Assembly (NCBI GenBank): GCA_963717455.1
Contig: OY970336.1
Coordinates: 3,038,001 to 3,102,000, forward strand
Direction of reading: 5' to 3'
Length of the DNA: 64,000 nucleotides
Source of the DNA: Bog-473 sp963717455
GTDB lineage: Bacteria > Actinomycetota > Acidimicrobiia > Acidimicrobiales > RAAP-2
Both the position numbers and the translations under genes were made by a program. The notes under the pieces were generated by a model. That model was not told the origin of the DNA, did not search any database, and saw only the letters and a list, made by a program, of their open reading frames with translations. Of this stretch, positions 56,600 to 64,000 are shown piece by piece. Each line of letters opens with the position of its first letter. The stretch's first letter is position 1.

Positions 56600-56781
56600 G
56601 GATGAAATGCTGGCGGGCGGCCGCTGGGTGTGGTCGCCGACGTTTTCTTGCCGCCGCGAGCGCGCGATAAGTCTGGTGCGGGACCGTGGGGACCACCAAG
56701 TGTCGCTACGAGCACGAACCGGAGATTCCGCTTTACACCGTGGTCCTCTCCCGGTGGCCTCCGACTATCAGGAGGTGAGCG
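56600..56781 (+). ncRNA. Candidate IS110 bridge-RNA region
   Basis: About 180 bases directly upstream of the IS110 transposase without a competing gene. IS110-group elements encode a structured guide RNA in this position. Self-complementary pieces (GGGACCGTGG and CCACGG-like arms near 56685-56750) are compatible, but the loops cannot be assigned by eye. Confidence 0.35.
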
Positions 56782-58020
56782 ATGAAGCAGATCAGGGACA
56801 AGGTGGGCGGCCTCGACGTCCACCGCGACAATGTGGTCGCCTGCACAAGGGTGACGATGCCCGACGGCGATATCGAGGTCGCCAAAGAACGGTTCCCCAC
56901 CACCCAGGCGGGGCTGGCCGAGCTGACTGCGTTCTTGATGGACGCTGGGGCCAAAACGGTGGCGATGGAGGCGACGGGGATCTATTGGCGGGCGGTCTAC
57001 TACGCCCTCGAGGGGCTCTTCGAGGAGTTGTGGCTCTGTAACGCCGCCCACGTCAAGAACGTCCCCGGACGCAAGACCGACCTCTCCGACGCCGAGTGGC
57101 TGGCCGACGTCGCCGCGCACGGGATGGTGCGGCCCTCCTTCGTGCCCCCGCCCGAGATCCGAGAGCTCCGCGAGCTGACCCGCTACAGGAAGACCCAGGT
57201 CGACGCCCGGGCCAAGGAGATCCAGCGCCTCGAGAAGACCCTGCAGGACGCCGGGGTGAAGCTCACCTCGGTGGCGTCGACGGTGTGGTCGGCGTCGTCG
57301 CGGGCGATGATCGAAGCGATGATCGCCGGCGAGCGCGACTCGGTGGTCTTGGCCGGCATGGCCAAGGGGGTCATGCGCAACAAGATCGATCGGCTCGAAG
57401 TCGCCCTCGAGGGGAACTTCGGCGCTCACCACGCGCTGCTCTGTCGCCAGATCATCGACCACCTCGACTTCTTGGACGCCTCCATCGCCACGCTCAGCGC
57501 CGAGATCTGTGCCCGGCTCGTCCCTTTTGAGCCCCAGGTCGCCCTGCTCACCTCCATCACGGGCATCTCGGCGACCACGGCGCAGATCATCGTCGCCGAG
57601 ACCGGGGCCGACATGAATCGCTTCCCGACGGCGGGGCACCTGTGCGCCTGGGCGGGCGTGGCGCCGGCCAGCTACGAGTCGGCCGGCAAGAAGCGCCCGG
57701 TCGGCACCCGCAAGGGTGCACCGTGGCTGCGGCGCACCTTGATCGAGGCCGCACGGAGCGCAGCGCGGACCAAAGGCAGTTACTACTCGGCGCTCTATTC
57801 CCGCATCGCCCGGCGCCGAGGCCCGAACAAGGCGGCAGTCGCCGTCGCGCACTCCATGCTCGAGACCGCCTGGCATCTGCTCAGCACCGGAGCCCTCTAC
57901 CAAGACCCTGGTGCCGACTACTTCGAGCGCCGTCACGATCCGGCCGTCGAGGCAAAGCGGCTCCAGCACCGGATCGAGGCACTCGGATTCGCCGTCACCA
58001 TTACCGAGAAGGCCGCGTAG
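56782..58020 (+). CDS. IS110-family transposase (DEDD), intact
   Basis: 412 residues from ATG 56782 after CAGGAGGTGAGCG. The DEDD catalytic set is visible: Asp in VGGLDVHRDNVVAC, Glu in VAMEATGIYWRAVYY, and two Asp in GRKTDLSDAEWLADV. A coiled linker (KEIQRLEKTLQDAG) leads to the C-terminal Transposase_20 domain (ITGISATTAQIIVAETGADM, HLCAWAGVAPASYESAGKKR). The frame is complete, so the element may be active. It lies directly upstream of the surviving half of a serine recombinase and may have interrupted it. Confidence 0.95.
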   Translation: MKQIRDKVGGLDVHRDNVVACTRVTMPDGDIEVAKERFPTTQAGLAELTAFLMDAGAKTVAMEATGIYWRAVYYALEGLFEELWLCNAAHVKNVPGRKTDLSDAEWLADVAAHGMVRPSFVPPPEIRELRELTRYRKTQVDARAKEIQRLEKTLQDAGVKLTSVASTVWSASSRAMIEAMIAGERDSVVLAGMAKGVMRNKIDRLEVALEGNFGAHHALLCRQIIDHLDFLDASIATLSAEICARLVPFEPQVALLTSITGISATTAQIIVAETGADMNRFPTAGHLCAWAGVAPASYESAGKKRPVGTRKGAPWLRRTLIEAARSAARTKGSYYSALYSRIARRRGPNKAAVAVAHSMLETAWHLLSTGALYQDPGADYFERRHDPAVEAKRLQHRIEALGFAVTITEKAA

Positions 58021-58119
58021 CCACACCCGTCCACAACTCCACCTCGTCACGCACCGACCGGTGCCTGGTGACGCGCGCCCACGATCCGCGACGGCTTCGG
58101 CATTTCACCGGAGAGAAAC

Positions 58120-58866
58120 ACCAAGTCATGGTTCCCCGGCAGGCACGAGCCCCTCATCACTCCAGAACAATTCGCCGCCGCCCACCGGGGCCGGGCCCGG
58201 GGCACCGACATGCTCTCGGGTCGGGTCCGATGCGGGCTCTGCCTCCGACCGATGGCCTTGGATCAGAACGGCCAGGGGCACAAGCTCTACCGCTGCCACC
58301 ACCGGGGCCAGGGCTGCGCCCAGCCCCGCCGGAGCAATCACGGGCTCCTTCGTGCCGCCGTCCTCGGCCTGGAGCTCATCGACGACGACGCTCGCCGATC
58401 CCGGCACGTGGTCGACGATCTGCAGACGCAACGTCGCAAGCTGCTGCGGCTCTACTACGACGACAAGATCGGAGCCGACCGGTTCGCCGAGGAGGAGGCC
58501 CGCCTGTCCGTCGCCATCCGTGAGGCACAGCGTGAGAGCGAGTTGGCTCGAGTCGAGTCGGCACGTTCAGACAAAGTCGAGCGTCACTTCGACGACGTGG
58601 CCGCCGTGCTGGCGACACTCGACGTCAAACGAACATGGGAAGCGGCGACAGAGGTCGAGCGCCTCGTGCTCATCGACGAGTTTTTGGAGGAGATCACGGT
58701 GTTACCGGATTACCTCGACGTGAAAGTGCACGGAGCGCCCGCACTGCACGTCCTCTACCAGGAGGTTGGGCTGAAGAACTCGGAGTTTGATCGTGTCGGA
58801 GGGGCGAATCGCACGTTTCGTACATCGGCCCGGCTCAGGGGGAAGGTCCTGGTCAAGGCAGCTTGA
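58120..58866 (+). pseudogene. Serine recombinase, C-terminal half (N-terminus lost at the IS110 element)
   Basis: The frame is open from HEPLITPEQFAAAHRGRARG through a Cys4 zinc ribbon (VRCGLCLRPM ... YRCHHRGQGC), a coiled coil (ALARVESARSDKVE-type helices) and the tail EVGLKNSEFDRVGGANRTFR ... LVKAA-stop. The recombinase and resolvase domains are absent; the first recognisable residues come about 100 bases after the IS110 transposase stop. It is the most complete serine-recombinase C-terminus in the window and the reference for the type a tails. Confidence 0.8.
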
Positions 58867-59152
58867 AACGCCAGCCCCCGGCGAGTCGCCCAGTCAGAAC
58901 GGCGTCTCGCCATGCCCATAGAGATACGCATCAGATCCAGGCGGACTGGCTCCGGCCTTGTGCGACAGATCTGCGAAGTTAAGCGCGACTCAGCGACGTC
59001 AGAGGCTCGGGTTGGTGGAGGTCACCCTGTCCTACCGCTTTCGTGTTCGGGAAGGAGCAGAACTGGACTTGCTTGGGACCTCTGCCCCTAGGCGATGGAT
59101 GTTCCGCGGCGCATGTTTACAGCACGATACTGCGAGGAGTCTGGGGTCCGAG
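58867..59152 (+). repeat. Duplicated leader region, copy 1
   Basis: Closely similar to 61329-61605 over nearly its whole length (for example ATACGCATCAGATCCAGGC and CTTGGGACCTCTGCCCCTA). It lies between a recombinase tail and a kelch-IPT gene in both copies and probably holds the promoter. Confidence 0.85.
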
Positions 59153-61054
59153 ATGAAAGCGACCACGAGTTTCGGACGGGGAGCACGCCGAGCGGGTCGG
59201 CATCTGCGATTAGTAGGCGCATCGGTGTTGATGGGCTCTTTGAGTCTCGCGACAGTGGGAGCTCTGTCGATAGCTGAACCTCAGGCCAGTGCGGCCACGC
59301 CTCCGCTCACCTGGGAGCAGCTATCTCCGGCCACCAGTCCACCCGTCCGCGACGGGGCCTCCATGGCCTATGACTCGGGCACCGGGCAGCTCGTGCTCTT
59401 CGGCGGCTACAACAACGGCGTGTTACTCAACGACACCTGGACCTGGAGCGGCACCACCTGGACCCAGCAGTCCCCGGCCACCAGCCCCCCAGCCCGAGCC
59501 TGGGCCACCATGGCCTACGACGCGGGCACCGGGCAACTGGTGCTCTTCGGCGGCTCCAACGGCAGCGGGGATAACGACACCTGGACCTGGAACGGCACCA
59601 CTTGGACCCAGCAGTCCCCGGCCACCAGCCCGTCCGGTCGCTACGGCGCCTCCATGGCCTATGACTCGGGCACCGGCCAGTTGGTGCTCTTCGGCGGCAC
59701 CGTGACTGAGCCCACCGGTGACAACGACACCTGGACCTGGAACGGCACCACCTGGACCCAGCTATCTCCGGCCACCAGCCCACCGGAGCGCTACGGCGCC
59801 TCCATGTCCTACGACACGGCGACCGGGCAGCTTGTGCTCTTTGGCGGCTATACCAGCAGCGCCAATTTGCTCAACGACACCTGGACCTGGAACGGCACGA
59901 CTTGGACCCAGCAGTCCCCGGCCACCAGCCCTTCCGGTCGCTATTACGCGTCAATGGACTATGACTCGGTTGCCGGCCAGCTGGTGCTCTTCGGCGCCAC
60001 CAACGGGACCAACGACACCTGGACCTGGAGCGGCACGACTTGGACCCAGCAGTCCCCGGCCACCAGCCCGCCTGCGCGCAACCAACCGTCAATGGCCTAT
60101 GACTCGGGCACCGGGCAACTGGTGCTCTTCGGCGGCCTCGGCTGCTGCACCGCCTTCCTCAACGACACCTGGGCGTATCTGCCCGTGACGGCCATTCCCA
60201 CCGTCTCGGCGGTAAGACCCAACTCCGGCCCGCTGACCGGGGGCACCGCCATCACCATCACCGGGACCGGCTTCCCCAGTGGCGCCACCGTGGTTATAGG
60301 CCAGGGCAGCGGCGCCGGAACCGGAGCCATCGCTGCCACCAACGTCGTGGTGGTGTCTTCGACTGAGATCACCGCTGTGACGGGCGGGGGGGCAAAAGCC
60401 GGCACTTGGAGTCTGTTCGTCATCACCTCGGGGGGCACCAGTACCGCGAACTCCGGTGACAACTTCACTTACAACCCCGTCCCCACGGTCGTGGCCGTGG
60501 ACAGCGGCTTCGGCCCGACGGCAGGGGGCACCGCCATCCTCATCACCGGGACCGGCTTCGTGAGCGGCGCCAGAGTGGTCATAGGTCAGGGCCAAGGGGC
60601 GGGAACGGGAGCCATCGCCGCTACCAACGTCAAGGTAGTGTCTCCGACTCAGATCACTGCCATCACGGGCGGAGGGGCCAAGGCCGGTACCTGGACTTTG
60701 TATGTCATCACCTCGGGGGGCATCAGTGCGCCCTACATCGGTGCCGACTTCACCTACTTGCCCGTCCCAACCGTTTCGGCCGTGAGTCCGAACTCCGGTC
60801 CAACGGCTGGCGGTACTGCCATCACCATCACGGGGACCGGCTTCACCAAGGGCTTCATCGCCACCGTGAAGATCGGTCAGGGCAATGGCGCCGGAACCGG
60901 AGCCATCGCCGCTACCAACGTCAAGATAGTAACTCCGACTCAGATCACTGCCGTCACGGGCGGCGGGGCCAAGGCCGGTACGTGGAGCCTGTTCGTCATC
61001 ACCTCGGGGGGCACCAGTGCTGCCAACACCGGGGATAACTTCACCTATCACTGA
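59153..61054 (+). CDS. Secreted kelch-repeat protein with three IPT/TIG domains
   Basis: ATG 59153 (MKATTSFGRGARRAGR). A signal peptide (GASVLMGSLSLATVGALSIA) leads to six kelch repeats, each with SMAYDSGTGQLVLFGG and NDTWTWNGTTWTQQSPATSP, forming a six-bladed propeller. Three IPT domains follow, with the same sequence type as at 24073 and 30514. Exported; likely a binding or adhesion protein, with no enzyme motif. It is the first of a tandem pair with 61606. Confidence 0.88.
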   Translation: MKATTSFGRGARRAGRHLRLVGASVLMGSLSLATVGALSIAEPQASAATPPLTWEQLSPATSPPVRDGASMAYDSGTGQLVLFGGYNNGVLLNDTWTWSGTTWTQQSPATSPPARAWATMAYDAGTGQLVLFGGSNGSGDNDTWTWNGTTWTQQSPATSPSGRYGASMAYDSGTGQLVLFGGTVTEPTGDNDTWTWNGTTWTQLSPATSPPERYGASMSYDTATGQLVLFGGYTSSANLLNDTWTWNGTTWTQQSPATSPSGRYYASMDYDSVAGQLVLFGATNGTNDTWTWSGTTWTQQSPATSPPARNQPSMAYDSGTGQLVLFGGLGCCTAFLNDTWAYLPVTAIPTVSAVRPNSGPLTGGTAITITGTGFPSGATVVIGQGSGAGTGAIAATNVVVVSSTEITAVTGGGAKAGTWSLFVITSGGTSTANSGDNFTYNPVPTVVAVDSGFGPTAGGTAILITGTGFVSGARVVIGQGQGAGTGAIAATNVKVVSPTQITAITGGGAKAGTWTLYVITSGGISAPYIGADFTYLPVPTVSAVSPNSGPTAGGTAITITGTGFTKGFIATVKIGQGNGAGTGAIAATNVKIVTPTQITAVTGGGAKAGTWSLFVITSGGTSAANTGDNFTYH

Positions 61055-61124
61055 GACAGGCGCCAGCCTTCACATTCCTTCTGCATGAGGTAGGGCGAGA
61101 CGAGCGCTCTCGGAAGTCGTCGCC

Positions 61125-61328
61125 GTGCTGGCCACGGCTGACCCCAAGCTCAAGACCGAGGTGTACGAAGAGCTCGGTGTGCGCGTGACCTACGACCCGA
61201 CCCGGAACGTCGCGAAGCTTGAATCACGCCCAGCGACTCCGTGGGCCAGGGTACGTGTCGGAGGGGCGATTGACCCCGTGGGTATACCGGCGATGATCGA
61301 GGGGAAGGTCCTGCTCAAGGCGGCTTGA
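61125..61328 (+). pseudogene. Serine recombinase C-terminal fragment (type a tail)
   Basis: Reads LATADPKLKTEVYEELGVRV, then TYDPTRNVAKLESRP and VGGAIDPVGIPAMIEGKVLL, ending LKAA-stop. It has the YxELGxxxTYDP block of serine recombinases and the V-G-G-A tail of 58866, but differs from the 58120 fragment in sequence, so it is not a simple copy of it. Confidence 0.75.
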
Positions 61329-61605
61329 GACGGCAGACCGGCGAGTCGCCCAGTCACAACGGCGTCTCGCCATGCCCATAGAGATACGCATCAGATCCAG
61401 GCAGACTGGCCCGGCCTTGCGACAGATCTGCGAAGTTAGGCGCGGCTCAGCGACGTCAGAGGCTCGGGTTGGTGGAGGTCACCCTGTCCTACCGCTTTCA
61501 TGTTCGGGAAGGAGCAGAACTGGACTTGCTTGGGACCTCCGCCCCTAGGCGATGCATGTTCCGCGGCGCATGTTTACAGCAGGGAGTCGGAGGTCCTAGG
61601 CAAGA
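61329..61605 (+). repeat. Duplicated leader region, copy 2
   Basis: Counterpart of 58867-59152. It diverges from copy 1 shortly before the start codon, where copy 1 uses ATG and this copy GTG. Confidence 0.85.
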
Positions 61606-63201
61606 GTGACTACGCGTTTCGGACGAGGGGCACGCCGAGCGGGACGGCATCTGCGATTAGTAGCTGCATCGGTGTTGATGGCCTCTTTGAGTCTCGCGAT
61701 AGTGGGAGCTCTATCGGTAGCCGAACCTCAGGCCAGTGCGGCCATGCCTCCGCCCACCTGGGAGCAGCTGTCCCCGGCGACTTCCCCTACTGCCCGCCAA
61801 AGTGCCTCCATGGCCTATGACTCGGCGACCGGGCAGCTCGTGCTCTTCGGCGGCTACAACGCCAGCGTCCTCAACGACACCTGGACCTGGAACGGCACGA
61901 CCTGGACCAAGCAGTCCCCGGCGACTTCCCCTCCGGCCCGCCAAGGTGCCTCCATGGCCTATGACTCGGGGACCGGGCAGCTCGTGCTCTTCGGCGGCTA
62001 CAACGCCAGCGTCCTCAACGACACTTGGACCTGGAACGGCACGACCTGGACCAAGCAGTCCCCGGCCACCAGCGCTTCGGCTCGCTGGCAATCCTCGATG
62101 GCCTATGACTCGGCGACCGGGCAGCTCGTGCTCTTCGGCGGCTACGGCGGCAGCAGCGTCCTCAACGACACCTGGACCTGGAACGGCACCACCTGGACCC
62201 AGCAGTCCCCGGCGACTTCTCCTCACGCTCGCCAAGGTGCCTCCATGGCCTATGACACGTCGACTGGGCAGCTCGTGCTCTTCGGCGGCTTCTTCCAATT
62301 CGACGACACCTGGACCTGGAACGGCACGACCTGGACTCAGCTGCACCCGGCGACATTCCCTTCCGACCGAGAGCAATCCTCCATTGCCTACGACTCGGCG
62401 ACCGGGCGGCTCGTGCTCTTCGGCGGCTGGAACAGCGACGGCGTCGTCCTCAGCGACACCTGGACTTGGAACGGCACGACCTGGACCCAGCAGTCCCCGA
62501 CCACCAGCCCTCCCGCGCGCGCCTTCGCCCCTATGGACTATGACATGTCGACCGGGCAGCTCGTGCTCTTCGGCGGCAAAGGCGCCGGCGGCTATCTCAA
62601 CGACACCTTCGTGTATCTGCCCGTGACACCCATTCCCACGGTCTCAGCCGTGAGCCCGAGGTCGGGCCCGGTGAGCGGGGGGGCTGCCATCACCATCACC
62701 GGGACGGGTTTTGTCAGTGGCGCCACCGTGGTGATCGGCCAGGGCAACGGTGCGGGGACTGGGGCCATCGCCGCCACCAACGTCACAGTGGTGTCGTGGA
62801 CCACGATCACCGCCGTCACGGGCGGTGGCGCCAAGGCCGGGACGTGGAGTCTGTTCATCAGCACCCCGGGAGGCACCAGTGCAGGCAACTCGGGTGCCAA
62901 CTTCACATACAGCCTGGCCCCCACGGTGTCGGCTGTGAGCCCCAACTCCGGCCCGACCTCGGGAGGTACTGCCATCGCCATCACCGGGACCGGCTTCGTC
63001 AGCGGCGCCACCGTGGTGATCGGTCAGGGCAGTGGCGCCGGGACCGGAGCCATACCTGCCGCCAACATCGTAGTGGTGTCTTCGACTGAGATCACCGCCG
63101 TCACGGGCGGAGGGGCCAAGGCCGGGACGTGGAGCCTCTTCGTCATCACCACGGGAGGCACCAGTGCGGGCAACACCGGGGATAACTTCACCTATCACTG
63201 A
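61606..63201 (+). CDS. Secreted kelch-repeat protein with two IPT/TIG domains
   Basis: GTG 61606 (MTTRFGRGARRAGRHLRL). The signal peptide (AASVLMASLSLAIVGALSVA) is nearly the same as in the 59153 gene. Six kelch repeats (SMAYDSATGQLVLFGGYNAS, NDTWTWNGTTWTKQSPATSP) precede two IPT domains. Compared with its neighbour it has one IPT domain fewer, and the first two kelch blades are almost identical to each other. The pair arose by segmental duplication and then diverged in the blade tips. Confidence 0.88.
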   Translation: MTTRFGRGARRAGRHLRLVAASVLMASLSLAIVGALSVAEPQASAAMPPPTWEQLSPATSPTARQSASMAYDSATGQLVLFGGYNASVLNDTWTWNGTTWTKQSPATSPPARQGASMAYDSGTGQLVLFGGYNASVLNDTWTWNGTTWTKQSPATSASARWQSSMAYDSATGQLVLFGGYGGSSVLNDTWTWNGTTWTQQSPATSPHARQGASMAYDTSTGQLVLFGGFFQFDDTWTWNGTTWTQLHPATFPSDREQSSIAYDSATGRLVLFGGWNSDGVVLSDTWTWNGTTWTQQSPTTSPPARAFAPMDYDMSTGQLVLFGGKGAGGYLNDTFVYLPVTPIPTVSAVSPRSGPVSGGAAITITGTGFVSGATVVIGQGNGAGTGAIAATNVTVVSWTTITAVTGGGAKAGTWSLFISTPGGTSAGNSGANFTYSLAPTVSAVSPNSGPTSGGTAIAITGTGFVSGATVVIGQGSGAGTGAIPAANIVVVSSTEITAVTGGGAKAGTWSLFVITTGGTSAGNTGDNFTYH

Positions 63202-63294
63202 TGCCGAAATCACCAAGTGCTTCTGGGCCGGGTCAGCCGCGATCGGATTTCTCGGCTCGCCTTTGGTTGTAGATACGTAGCTGCAGCCTCGACG

Positions 63295-63332
63295 TGGCTT
63301 GGGACCTCTGCCCCTATGCGATGGATGTTCCT
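63295..63332 (+). repeat. Third, short copy of the kelch leader segment
   Basis: GGCTTGGGACCTCTGCCCCT followed by a GCGATGGATGTTCC match to 59071-59107. Here it precedes an integrase remnant instead of a kelch gene. Confidence 0.7.
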
Positions 63333-63340
63333 TCCGGGCC

Positions 63341-63678
63341 ATGCAGGCGGTCGAGGCGGTCGGCAGTGCGGCGGCGCCCGACGAAGAGGCTCGAATGCTT
63401 GCCCAGGGCCACCACCGCCAGCTGGGCAACGGCCGCTGTGCCCGGCCCGCTCAACTCGACTGCTCCTACCAGACGATCTCGAGGGCTGCGGGTTCTTCGA
63501 GACCGGGCCCGAGTTCCTCTCAATCCTGCGCCGCCAAGAGGACAACGCGACGGACCAAGCCGACTTCGAGAGAGCTCACGTCTTCAAAGAGTTGATCGAG
63601 GGCATGACGACGGACAATCCCCTCGGAGGCAACATTTCGTCCGCACTCCCGGTCCAGACCAACAACGATCGGGCCTGA
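63341..63678 (+). pseudogene. Tyrosine recombinase (integrase) C-terminal tail, frameshifted
   Basis: DEEARMLAQGHHRQLGNG and RCARPAQLDCSYQTI in one frame continue as EGCGFFETGPEFLSILRRQE and KELIEGM in another. Such Cys-rich tails (GxCxRPxxLDCxxExICExC) follow the catalytic domain in actinobacterial tyrosine integrases. The catalytic Arg/His/Tyr domain is not present. Confidence 0.5.
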
Positions 63679-63882
63679 GATCGAGCCACAGCGCCCCATT
63701 TTCGGGCGTCGCCGTACTGGACGGCGAACTCCATCCATGGTTCCATGATCGGAGCCGAAGCCTGAAGGATCACCCGTGTAACGGCACCATGGGGCTACCC
63801 GCCGACTCGACGGCCGCCGCCGGCATTATGGGCACCCCGGTCGAGGGGTTCCACCAAACGTCGAGTGCCTTCCAGTATTTCG

Positions 63883-64000
63883 TCAGGCTCGCAATCGGCC
63901 AATCTTGCGGCGGGCTGCCTCAGCCCCAGGGTCGGCGAAGGTTGCCATCTCCAGGGCCTCGCATGTTGCGTCCAGATTCATTTCGTTAAACAGCGTGGCA
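63883..64000 (-). CDS. C-terminal end of a CDS running off the window
   Basis: Reads ATLFNEMNLDATCEALEMAT and FADPGAEAARRKIGRLRA-stop. An internal ATG (MNLDATCEAL) could also make it a very short protein. The family is unknown. Confidence 0.4.
   Translation of the reverse strand, partial: ATLFNEMNLDATCEALEMATFADPGAEAARRKIGRLRA

Noticed and set aside
56416..58050. 544-codon minus-strand frame opposite the IS110 transposase
   Set aside because: Gly/Asp/Arg-rich shadow of a well-supported transposase; no domain.

Overview
The window is GC-rich and looks actinobacterial. High-GC codon use, a WS/DGAT acyltransferase, a ChoD-type cholesterol oxidase, a SARP-type regulator, an F420/FMN (PPOX) protein family and many secreted IPT/TIG, kelch and beta-propeller-like proteins all fit. 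The secreted repeat proteins resemble those of Acidimicrobiia or related soil Actinomycetota, but the exact lineage is inference. No rRNA, tRNA or CRISPR array was found.

Layout. 1-8300 is fairly ordinary chromosome: a secreted-protein tail, a membrane-anchored D,D-carboxypeptidase homologue that has lost its catalytic motif, WS/DGAT, cholesterol oxidase, HMG-CoA reductase and a secreted SurE-like protein. 8300-9530 holds a structured intergenic region and a small Ala/Lys-tailed protein. 9534-18958 carries an orphan peptide-type binding protein, an ECF sigma/anti-sigma pair, a TetR-ATPase-permease export operon, a PPOX protein and an orphan PstB-like ATPase. From 19.6 kb the window becomes accessory and heavily rearranged: an IS630 unit, then a series of secreted multi-repeat proteins (24.1-31.6, 32.5-40.1, 42.7-45.0, 47.2-48.1 and 59.2-63.2 kb) separated by broken mobile genes (IS110, IS1380, serine and tyrosine recombinases) and gene fragments (cyclase, 2OG oxygenase, FkbM methyltransferase, luciferase-like enzyme). 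A 1171-residue SARP-cyclase-NB-ARC-TPR regulator (49.7-53.2 kb) and an intact IS110 transposase (56.8-58.0 kb) complete it.

The most unusual feature is a dispersed set of at least ten serine-recombinase 3' ends, all on the + strand. They fall into two sequence types and often lie just upstream of a cargo gene. They suggest that the region grew by repeated insertion of related integrative elements, each leaving a recombinase tail. The cargo is rich in secreted proteins that share IPT domains behind different N-terminal modules, and two kelch-IPT genes are clearly a segmental duplication. Whether this is active cassette exchange or a graveyard of old insertions cannot be decided from sequence alone.
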